Shown piece after piece: positions 21,480 through 30,496 of a stretch of 64,000 nt of DNA. The DNA is from Cladopsammia gracilis. Its lineage: Eukaryota > Cnidaria > Anthozoa > Scleractinia > Dendrophylliidae. The notes under the pieces were generated by a model, which had not been told where the DNA came from, did no database searches, and worked only from the letters and a program-made list of their open reading frames with translations. Position 1 is the first letter of the stretch; each line of letters opens with the position of its first letter. Position numbers and translations under genes: made by a program. The DNA lies in NCBI GenBank assembly GCA_022457155.1, contig JAJGOT010000909.1:1-64000 (forward strand), in the 5' to 3' direction.

Positions 21480-23030
21480 CACAAAAGTTCAGTTTTTAAA
21501 GGCGCTGACCCGGAGTGCTGACAGATAACAGTTTACTAGTCCCGGAGTTTACTTACAGAAAAGATGGCTGTAATATTAATATTTGATCTGTAGATAAGTA
21601 AGCGGATTGTTACAGTGATCTGTTGCAAAATGTACATTTGTACGTAGTATGATAAGATTTTCCAAGCGCTATTCGATATGAAATATGCCAGTGCTTCAAT
21701 CTTTTCCCTTTTCAGACAGAGTTACGTTAATCAATTCAGTTGAGCTTATTTTGTTGATTTTTACCGAAAGCGACTAGCCCGTAAGTCCGGCGTAGTCAAT
21801 CGATAATATATATCTATAGATAGGCTGAGCCTAACAGCGTCGCTCTTTGAACAGAAAGCCGACTATGAACTTAACTCAGGTGAAAGGTCGGAAGCACAAG
21901 AATTAAGATTGACGACCGGGCTATTTTTCAATTTTAGCAATTCTTAAAAGCAGTAACACGCGATCGTCTGCACAGTACATTTAGACCGTACAAAAGTTCA
22001 CAAAAACAACTTTTTCTCGGTCTAGAATAACTATTCTGACTAATTTCCGAATAAAATACACCTGTTGCGTATCAAAAATTGCCCGAGAAACTTATTTGGA
22101 AATCAAAATTGCAAAAAATACACAAACATATTTTCATAAGGCGACGCGAGTGAAGTTAGAACTATAAAATTCAAGCCTTGTTTTGTTTACATAAAATCGC
22201 TTTTCAACCTACGTCAGTGAATGAACAAACATATAAAAATGTACAACAAAATCTTCTTTTGAAAAAATTTATTCAAATATCTATTAGTTTATATTTAAGT
22301 AATGATCCGCATACATAAATACATACATAACTTTATTTAACCTCGAATTTTTAGAGTAGCTCTATTGAGCTAATATCTTCGAGAAAATTACATAAATCAG
22401 AATAAAATTATTATTAAAATACAAATAATCAAAAATAAAACTAAAAGTTAAAAATTAAGAAGGAAAGTGATGAACGGCAATACACGTTGGAATGTCAACT
22501 TTTTCAGTCATTGTTACAACTAGTGATCTCATTGGCCTAGACTAAAAACCGCTAAAAAGTCAAGGTTCAAGGTGTATTTTGTCATATTTGAAACCCAATC
22601 GCACAACTTGCAATTTTTAAAAGATATTGCATCTGGGGAACTCAGGTAATCAAAGAAGCAATCTGATTTTCTGATTGGTTAAGCACGAACACTTCCTAAA
22701 ATATATTTGACGCAAATGGATTGTCTATAGTTTTATACTGAAATATAATGATGAACCATCAGCCCCTCTATTCTTGAAACCAAAGATATTCTATGTGAGG
22801 AAGAGCCAATGCCGCAGAACAATGAAGTTTACGGTAGTTCTTGAGTGGAGCATTACTTAAAAGCAAAACGCGTACCATTTATAGCGCATCAAGGCCGAGC
22901 TGTCCTCGATGAAATTCAAGATACCAACACGACTGAATTTGAGCACGTATTATAAACATTTCTTCAAAACCAAAGAGAACACAAAGAAAAAGCCAATCAC
23001 AAATTAATATCAACATAAATTCCCGTCAAA
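21480..23030. other. AT-rich stretch without recognisable genes
   Basis: No long open frame, hairpin or protein-like segment is visible. A short (ACAT)n-like tract and the phrase ACTTTATTTAACCTCGAATT (about 22310-22400) look like the tail of a minus-strand retroposon, but I cannot identify its body. Confidence 0.5.
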
Positions 23031-23040
23031 AAATCAACGA

Positions 23041-23522
23041 AAAAAAGCAAGGCTGATTCGACGGTGAAGGGATATAATGAAATTTATCCAATAGTTCGAA
23101 AGGCGCGGCCTTAAGTTTCTTCTTCAGGGTATTACAAATATTTTGACTATGGGTAACTCGAACGTTACAATCTAAATTTACGTATAGCGTGCAATATGAT
23201 GCTATGATAACATATAATACAATGGAAAAGTAACCGTTGAAGATATAAAGCTTAAAAAAACCGTTACAAAAGAGATTTGAAATGAAAATAGAAGAACATG
23301 TAACATAAATAGAAGTGGACATAAACGGACATAATGGCGTTTCATTTCATCTTTTTTATTCATTCCTAGAGCACGCTATACTTAAATTTAAATTGTAATG
23401 TCCTAGTTACCCATAGTCATTATTTGTAATACCCTGAAAAAGAAAGGCAGTGTCTTTCCAAATATTGGATAAATTTCATTACATTCCTTCACTGTCGAAT
23501 CAGCCTTGCTTTTTTTCGTTTA
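23041..23522. repeat. Inverted repeat of Penelope-type terminal sequence
   Basis: The left arm (about 23047-23190: AGCAAGGCTGATTCGAC ... ATAATGAAATTTATCCAATA ... GGGTATTACAAATA) is inverted in the right arm (about 23405-23520). The inner parts also pair loosely. Each arm has a decayed hammerhead-like core: CUGAAGA followed by CGAAC on minus, and CUGAAAA followed by CCAAAU on plus. Key bases are altered in both, so I do not call ribozymes here. Confidence 0.6.
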
Positions 23523-23911
23523 TTGCTATTATTTATAGCTGATTAGATCCTCAATTTGGATCCGGTGCTTCTGTTTTGTTACGTTTGTCCTTGCCTTCAA
23601 AATTGCATCCGTCGAAAAATGATTTTTTTTTACCTTTAAGTCACTCGACTCGCTTCTTCGGTTCTGAAATCCGAAGAAATATTGCCCCGCATTGATAAAA
23701 ACCTCCTGTAAAAACGTACGAAGTTCCTCGAAGCAAGATTTTATCCTGAAAGCTCTTCCGTTTTCCACTATAGCGGCTTCTGAGTATCCCTCGATCAGTA
23801 TCCCCGTCTTGAATAGCAAACCGCAAAAAAATGCAGGCCAAAACGACTTTGCAAACGGTTTTCTCGGCTCAACTCAACAAGAGTGTTTACAGCAACTGAC
23901 GTGACATCGGC

Positions 23912-24062
23912 TACATGAAAGAGGTACCATTTTCAATGAAAGGTATATGAAAGGGGTACCTTTTCTGTCAAAAACGGTATATGAAAGGGTAAGGGTTTGG
24001 TCCTCGGGGCGGAGCATCCCCGTACAAAATTTTGTTGAGCACCCCCCCCCCCCGGGTTCTGG
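23912..24062 (+). repeat. Short repeat with (ATGAAAGG) phrases and a C-run
   Basis: ATGAAAG followed by GGTACC or GGTA recurs four times within 90 bp, then GGTCCTCGGGGCGGAGCAT and a C14 run. It has the look of a dispersed cnidarian simple-repeat element. No gene. Confidence 0.45.
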
Positions 24063-24332
24063 AACGAATTTTTTGACTGGTGGTCGCAAACCATCAACGA
24101 AAACATTCATTTACCAGACTCAACTCTTTTGTTTGGACCTGTTAACTTACTCAAATAATATCAAGCGCTAATGGCTTCGTCAAGTCCAAGCCCGCTCATC
24201 CCCCATCCCCCGGCATTTGTTTTTTTTACAAATGCCTAACGGTGGGGTCAGCTTATATGTACAAAACCCCAAGGTGGGGCATCTGAAAGAGTGCAAATAA
24301 TGCCCAACCCATGGGACAAGATCAATTTTTAT

Positions 24333-24440
24333 TTCAATGATTATTGATGGAAGCAATAATTGCTCACAAATAAATGGACCTTTAATTTATTCATACTGGG
24401 AATTCTTTCGTTCTATCTCATTATTACTTATATCCGTTCC
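24333..24440 (+). repeat. Copy of a dispersed repeat also present at 9675-9790
   Basis: GATTATTGATGGAAGCAATA and CACAAATAAATGGACCTTTA, then CTGGGAATTCTTTCGTTCTA, match 9678-9755 with a handful of differences in the same orientation. No coding potential. Confidence 0.6.
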
Positions 24441-24904
24441 CTCATTCGTTCTAAATATTTGTGTTACTGATGTTCCCGCAAAACTATTGACTCCAATAAT
24501 TTCCTGTCTATTCTCGTTGTTAATGTTATTAATTTTGATTAAAATTATGCTTACGTTCAAGCCATTCACATGAGGTCGCCGTTGATTGAAACGCTTTATC
24601 AAGTTAAGTTGCCATTAAATTTTTAAATAGCCAGATTCTTCTGTTGCGACATATCATGATGGAAAGACACCACGGCAAAACGGCAAAATTTTCAGCCCAC
24701 CTGTCATATTTTAAAATCCATGAAGAAAATTCCTGAAATCTTTTGATGTAATTTTAAACTGAGGCTTTGGAAATTCTCGACACTTTGCACGACTCTAGAG
24801 CAAGAGGCTTTAGCTACACCATGCTTTAGTTTGAGTCATATCACTAATTGCTTGTGAATGGCTGCTACAATTAATTGTGCCTTTGACGACATTATGATAG
24901 AGTG

Positions 24905-25250
24905 TTGATTTGGATTTACATCAAGCACATGCACAGGCCAATGTTTTAATCCAGTCACTTCGTAATAAACGCAAGGAGGAGCATTGGAACAAGTTTTACG
25001 AGGCAGCGGTATCTATTTCAGAGAAACATGGTGTTGCAATATCCAAGCCCATACTTGCTGGCCGGCAATCGCATCGAGAAAATGTTCCGTCTGATTCAGT
25101 CAGTGAGTACTACAAACGAACAATGTACTAGCCATTCTTAGACCATTTGAAATCAGAACTGGATTCTCGCGTTATCAAACCAATTTCACTCTCGCTAGAC
25201 ACTATATCTGGCTTTGCAAATCAAAAGAACTTTTACCTCGAACAATGACG
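24905..25250 (+). pseudogene. Fragment of a hAT-type transposase / P52rIPK-like protein
   Basis: The frame reads DLHQAHAQANVLIQSLRNKR, then EEHWNKFYEAA, HGVAISKPILAGRQSHRENV and SEYYKRTMY, then a TAG stop. It continues in frame as PFLDHLKSELDSRVIKP. These phrases resemble the middle of hAT-family transposases annotated in animals as 52-kDa repressor of PKR-inhibitor-like proteins, recognised from memory. The stop and the missing N- and C-terminal parts mark a dead fragment of about 110 codons. No intron signals were identified. Confidence 0.65.
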
Positions 25251-25639
25251 AGCTTCCTCCGGCATGCGAAATCTATATATGATATAGAAACAAAACAAGG
25301 TAGCGTTTTTCCAAAAACAAAAATGGTCACTTCTTGGTGTTTGTTTTTTTAATTTCTTTCACTTTTTAATTTCTTTCTTTCACTTTAGCTACGGCTTTTT
25401 CGATAGGATCTCTTTAACCTTATCTCTCAGTCCCTCTTCGTTCATCCACCTTGAGTCTTTTTAAGTCCAAGTTAATGAGACCCTGATGTGTGATACACTT
25501 GAGATACTGAATTGATACTAAATTTAGCATTGATAAAAGGCAATAGAGGTCCCACCCCAAACACGTAGTCATGTAAAAGAAACGACAAGGATACCAGTTT
25601 TTGTGGCAACACTAGGGTGGCAGGAAAGGCAGAGCCTAT

Positions 25640-25740
25640 GTCCCCTAGAGTAGCGGTGTCACTAGGGGACCCCTCCCCACTAGAGTAGCGGTGTCTCTAG
25701 AGGGGACCCCCCCCCCCGAAGTAGCGGTGTCTAGGGGGGG
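25640..25740 (+). repeat. Three-unit minisatellite (GTAGCGGTGTC)
   Basis: GTAGCGGTGTC occurs at about 25652, 25686 and 25723, each followed by a CTAG-G/C-rich segment. Unit spacing is about 35 bp, with a C-run and a G-run between units. Confidence 0.7.
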
Positions 25741-26079
25741 CCTTATGTTAGAGTGTAACATAGGGGGGACCAGAAGAGGGGTGCCCTTCTGGGAGGAGAA
25801 TAGGTCAGATGGTACGGTGGTACCATCTTGGAGTGGGAGATCCGGACCTATTTCCAAGGATGGCTATAGCACTTACTGTGGGGTAAAGTGCAGCCAAGGG
25901 TGCACTTCCCTGCCACCAATGATTTATTAGCTAAGGGCAAACTATTTTAACTTACATGCTAAGGTATTATAAATAGTGCCCACATGCATTCACACCAGAA
26001 TTGCATTTACAGTAAATACGGACCGAAGAGATGACAAAGCTACCAATGTTGGGTGGGAGGGAGGGAAAATATATGGACA

Positions 26080-26440
26080 CGAACCAGCTAGAATAGTGAA
26101 ACTCAAATGTGGGATGGTTCGTGTACAATAGCTTAACTAGTGTCCGAACGGCATGCGATAATCACATGACCACGTGAGAGGGAAATCACTGGGAGCTTTG
26201 TCGGCCAATGTTAGACTGTGAAAGTAATATTACTTCACGCTAGAAATTACCTACAGGACTGTTGCACTATAGACCATAGGCCTAGACTATTGCACCAGTG
26301 ACCGAAAACAGCATGGCAGAATCACTGACATGACAGCACGAGTGGGAAATCACTGGAACTTTGACCTACAATTTTACCTAGTAAAAGTACAATTACTTCA
26401 GGCAGGAAATGACCTATGGGCTGTTGCAACAGATACTTCA
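26080..26440 (+). repeat. Two diverged ~150-bp tandem segments
   Basis: GGGAAATCACTGG-A-CTTTG, then TAGTAAAAGTA-AATTACTTCA, a GAAAT-ACCTA segment and CTGTTGCA recur twice, about 150 bp apart, at perhaps 70% identity. Old tandem duplication, non-coding. Confidence 0.5.
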
Positions 26441-27338
26441 GAGCTCATTAACCTCAGTTTAATAGCTAAAACTTCTAACAGTTACTACCGGTAGTCGCAT
26501 GACACTTTATTTTCTTTCTTTTATGCCTTTGTTCATAGGCGTACTGGGGGAGCTGGGGGACTCAAAGTTTTTGGGCAGCATGCAAGAGAAATTTGGGCAA
26601 AGCCAGTTTTTAAAGAAGTTTCCATTTTTTTTTCCGAAGAAATAGATATTTTCTATTGTAACCTGAAGTCGGCGTGGTAAAGCCAGTTAAATTCACACGA
26701 GACAGTGGTTGCCTAGCACGTGATTAGTTTCTGGTTGTTAGTGAAGGGGATCATATGCTGATATACATATTTGTAATTTTTTGGTTGTTGGGCACTGTCT
26801 GCACTGTACTAGCTGGTGTGGGGTATTTCCAGTCGTAAATTAAGCCCTCGTAGGTGAACATGCGCAAAGACAAACGCAGCTGACACCGGAATCGCACCAC
26901 CGCATTAACACTTACTATGCGTCCATCGACAAGGTGCTGGGAAACACCTGATAAAGCTTCTCCCGCGTTGCTGATTTCCGAACGCGACCCGACCAAATCC
27001 GAAGACAAGCTGATCTATACCGAATATGTCCGAAGATGTTCCGGAGAATTCGGAAGTTTCCATGGACCTCAGACCTGCTTTTAATTTTATTTTAAAGTTA
27101 ACCTTCGATTGTTTTCTGTTCAGGATGTCAATAAGGCCGTTTCGTTTAAAAGAGACATTCCTAGTGATGACTTTTCGGCCGAGTCATCATCAGCGTACAG
27201 AGAGTACTAAGCTTCGGTGAAGTTATTGCAGATAAGTGGAGTATGTGAGCGGGGATATATTCACACAAACTTACAGTATTTGTACAAGAATTTGGTTTTA
27301 TCGACTGAGTCGATAAGGTAAATTAGCCACCGTAAAAA

Positions 27339-27388
27339 GATTCGAGAAAGCTGACGTTTCGAGCGCTAGCCCTTCGTCGGAGCGAATC
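27339..27388 (-). ncRNA. Hammerhead-like ribozyme motif (left arm)
   Basis: Minus order: stem I GAUUCG-CU, core CCGACGA in place of CUGACGA (U4 to C), stem II GGGC/GCUC around UAGC, core GAAA, stem III AC/GU, cleavage GUC, stem I AG-(internal loop)-CGAAUC. Pairing is good, but one core base departs from consensus. Confidence 0.55.
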
Positions 27389-27426
27389 CTACGAAGGGCT
27401 AGCGCCTCGATTCGCTCGATTCGAGC

Positions 27427-27476
27427 GATTCGCTCCGACGAAGGGCTAGTGCTCGAAACGTCAGCTTTCTCGAATC
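27427..27476 (+). ncRNA. Hammerhead-like ribozyme motif (right arm)
   Basis: Plus-strand twin of 27339-27388 with the same CCGACGA core and GAAACGUC. Stem II is GGGC/GCUC around UAGU. Both copies retain the C at core position 4, so it is a family trait rather than a single decay event. Confidence 0.55.
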
Positions 27477-28004
27477 TTTTTACGGTGGCTAATTTACCTT
27501 ATCGACTCAGTCGATAAAACCAAATTCTTGTGCTTCACTCCCACCGACGCAGCACCACAGTTTCTCTAGAAACTAACCCCATTCATTTACAGTATTTGTG
27601 TTTGTTTGTCTTAGTTGTGATTGGAACGCACGACACGAGCTCGCGCGAAATCGCCTACCGCTTCTTTTCGCGAAGAGGCGGTTTTCGCGCGCGACAATTC
27701 ATCTTAGTAGAGGGGACTCAGTCCCCTCTCTACTAACTATGATCTGAGAGATAACAAAGACTACTCGAAGTCTTGCAGATACCACGCAGCTCAAAACAAC
27801 CTCTTATTTTATTGGACCTGTTTATCACGCAGCTCTATTGCTTTCAGGGCTAAGGTCTATTGTTGTGTGTTATTATTGTGAGTGTTACCATAACTCTATG
27901 GAGTTGTGAAGAACGTAACCTGCGATCAGGCGCTCTTTTTTTTCTTTTTTTTGGAGCGGGAGAGCACGAACGCGCGAAAGTCGACGGAAGGGCGCGGGGA
28001 GCCT

Positions 28005-28013
28005 GATATAATA

Positions 28014-28074
<61 letters not shown>
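28005..28074 (+). repeat. (AAT)n microsatellite
   Basis: About 20 AAT units are followed by AAAATGGAACAAGATGTTTA, which looks like the reversed tail of a retroposon. Two further AAT/ATA tracts lie at 28193-28242 and 28430-28482. The last follows GAATAAAGTTGTTATTTTTT, which is compatible with a plus-strand retroposon tail. Confidence 0.85.
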
Positions 28075-28075
<1 letters not shown>

Positions 28076-28192
28076 TGGAACAAGATGTTTATTAACAATT
28101 AAAATAACTATTTACAATACATTAAAATTCTAATTACGATAAAATATGTACATTTGAAAAAGCTATAACGTTCATTCATATAATAATAATTC

Positions 28193-28225
<33 letters not shown>

Positions 28226-28749
28226 TAATAATAATAATAATATTTATGGACGTTTTATGGACACTGGTTTAGCCGTCATTAGTATAATTCGATTTTACAA
28301 TTTTTTAAATATCTCTGCATCATGGAATTTGTAATTTTATAGAATTTTGAATTTTTATTATCAATTATTTCTATTTTTATCTTTTGTAATTAATATATTT
28401 TTAAATTGTGAATAAAGTTGTTATTTTTTTTATAATAATAATAATAATAATAATAATTATTACTATTATTATTATTATTATTTAACGAACCTTCTGCAAA
28501 AAAAGTCAGAATCTGACTTTTTTCTGATTGGACGTAAAACAAAAGAATCGATGAGCTGCATTCTGATTGGTTACCTGGGTTAGAATTGTGACTTCTGGTC
28601 TGAAGCATGCATGTGCCCAAAACACCAGTTTATCATTGCGGCCGTCGCGTTGAATGTTGAAAGTGAATTATCATCGGCTTCGAATTTGTCCCTTCGAGAT
28701 TTTATTCGCAAGTCCTTGAAGGACAAGAAGAAAGAATCATGTATTAGAC

Positions 28750-29560
28750 GAATTATTTGTTTGCAAATTGACGTTAAATTGTTGGAAATAAAGTCCAAAT
28801 TAAAAAATTAATTTTTAAAAAGTAATTGCAATTATAATTTTAGTGTACAAAAAAATGGATACGAATATCGCCTATTTCCCGCGCGCTGCCATTTTGAATA
28901 TTTATGACGTGTTACGGTTGTCTTATTGTTGTTAATACAAAAGAACTTCGATTCTTAACAATAGAGACTTTTAGATCCACGTTCCCCGCTAACTGCGCAC
29001 CGCAGGTTGAGGTTAGCCGTTTGGCGTTTGCCGTCAGTACATTAGAGACTTTTAGATAGCGGGAGACTGCAGAGAGAGTGGGAGACTTGTTTTTCAAGCT
29101 GCCTCGTGTTTCTGTTTCAAAAGACAAACAAAGCAAAAATGTTCAATTCCTGTTAGTGAAATTCATATCAAATGAAACACTAAGAGTCGTTCTACATTTC
29201 AATAGCATTCATACGTGGGGTAGCTCAAAATTTGTGCAAAGAAATGTTGAGGTAACTGCCTACGTGAAAACCTAACTTCCGCCGTCGAAAACGTGAAGAA
29301 TTAACGGCAAACGTCACCCTGTGTAATGGTCACGTGACCTCCACAGGTTCGCGGTTAGCGGGAAACGTGGATCTAAAAGTCTCTAATAGCGGCAACCGTA
29401 ACACGTCACAAATATTCAAAATGGCGGCGCGCGGGAAATTGAAAGCGAAAAATGGCGATATTCATATCCATTTTATTTGTACACTAAAATATATTTGCAC
29501 CTGCTTTTTAAAATTTTAAATTTCGACTTATTTGCAACAATTTAACGTCAATTTGTTCTG
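28750..29560. repeat. Inverted ~170-bp arms at the left border of the tandem array
   Basis: The minus-strand reading of about 28750-28925 (GTAACACGTCATAAATATTC, AAATGGCAGCGCGCGGGAAA) matches the plus-strand reading of 29391-29560. That places a hairpin around the start of unit A. The right arm is carried by all three units; the left arm occurs once, outside the array. A 422-bp element sits between the arms. Confidence 0.6.
28963..29384. mobile_element. 422-bp TIR element inserted in unit A only, with AAT target duplication
   Basis: The termini AGAGACTTTTAGATCCACGT and the inverse at 29384 pair over ~30 bp. AAT flanks both sides (28960-28962 and 29385-29387). Units B and C keep the empty site (ACAATAGCGGC at about 45166-45176 and 57233-57243). 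A 3-bp duplication fits PIF/Harbinger-like elements, though their usual target is TWA. No transposase. The empty sites prove insertion into this copy. Confidence 0.9.
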
Positions 29561-29712
29561 ACAATGGCGGTTCCCTTTAAATAATTCAGAGTGTTTTCTT
29601 TTGCCTAAAATATTCTGTTTCTTATGAACTTGGAGTCTATCTGCTTGGCGAATTATTGTGGAGCCGTTTTGTTGTAATGTCAGTTGCTTATCCATGCGAG
29701 CTTAAAAGGTCT

Positions 29713-29985
29713 TCAATTCGACGAAGAAATTCTCTGACAATTTCGTGAGCTTGCTGCTGTAGAATCTTGATAAAATTTGATGAAATAATTCTTTGAGCTG
29801 TTCCACAGCTCTTTCCACAGTGCACCTTCGGTTAAAATGGTTTTGGAAAAGTAGCTGTGCTTGTCCAATGATTTCGTTAGCGACATCTCAACTTGCCACT
29901 TTTTACTGATCGGAAAACCAAACATTTTCACTAGCACCGAGAAATTATGCGAAGGCGGCAAGTCGCAAAGCCTGCCAAGCGCCAA
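29713..29985 (-). other. Unrecognised minus-strand open frame conserved in all three units
   Basis: A 90-codon frame reads MALGRLCDLPPSHNFSVLVK and continues MFGFPISKKWQVEM. Counterparts lie at 45550-45849 and 57618-57917. A possible acceptor (TTCTACAG) leads into a different frame with QQQAHEIVREFLRRIEDLL ending at TAA. Units B and C carry about 75 extra bases between these two parts, placed as an intron would be. Conservation is uninformative, because the units are recent duplicates. It could be a small gene, a transposon remnant or chance. Confidence 0.25.
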
Positions 29986-30496
29986 CTGTAAACAACAAGC
30001 GACGTGATATCCGGTTAAATCTGATTGGCTACATTTTGACAGTTGACAAATTTCTTAATTTGGGGGCGGCAGGGGGGTCGTTAAATAAATGTATCAGGCG
30101 TTCTTTTTTTTTTTCCCTCCCGTCTTTTCTTCCCTCCCCGCTCTACGCTCTCCGCCGACTTTCCAGGTTATGAAGAACGTTAATTTTTAAAGAAATAAAT
30201 ATAAAAATACTCTCAAAATGCTACTTTTTATGAAGTCTTTTTTAATACTGTAAGTTCGGTTTACAATCACACAACTCCGGGCCGAAGCCAATAGAAAAAA
30301 AATTAACAATGAACCATATTGCCCTCGCAATAGTGACAAACTACCCCAATAAACTTAAAAAAACAACAACAAACAAAACAAAACGTTTTTTAACCAGGTC
30401 CGACGTCAATGAAAATATTAATTTTCCCGATAACGATCAAAATTAATCAGCGTCCCTTTCCTGTCGATGAACCGCTGAACTATCCGTCGCCGGTTT

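Larger units (their letters stand above)
27281..27530. mobile_element. Inverted repeat of Penelope-like terminal sequence with hammerhead-like motifs
   Basis: The left arm (about 27285-27388) is the inverse of the right arm (about 27425-27530). Both contain TTTATCGACTGAGTCGATAA, GCCACCGTAAAAAGATTCGA and the hammerhead-like motif. Sequence just right of the palindrome (CACAGTTTCTCTAGAAACTA) resembles the 5' leader of coral Penelope-like elements from memory. No ORF remains. Confidence 0.7.

Noticed and set aside
26751..27008. Minus-strand 85-codon frame (SSDLVGSRSEISNAGEAL...)
   Set aside because: A possible donor (ATAGTAAGTG) is near, but I found no partner exon or family resemblance.
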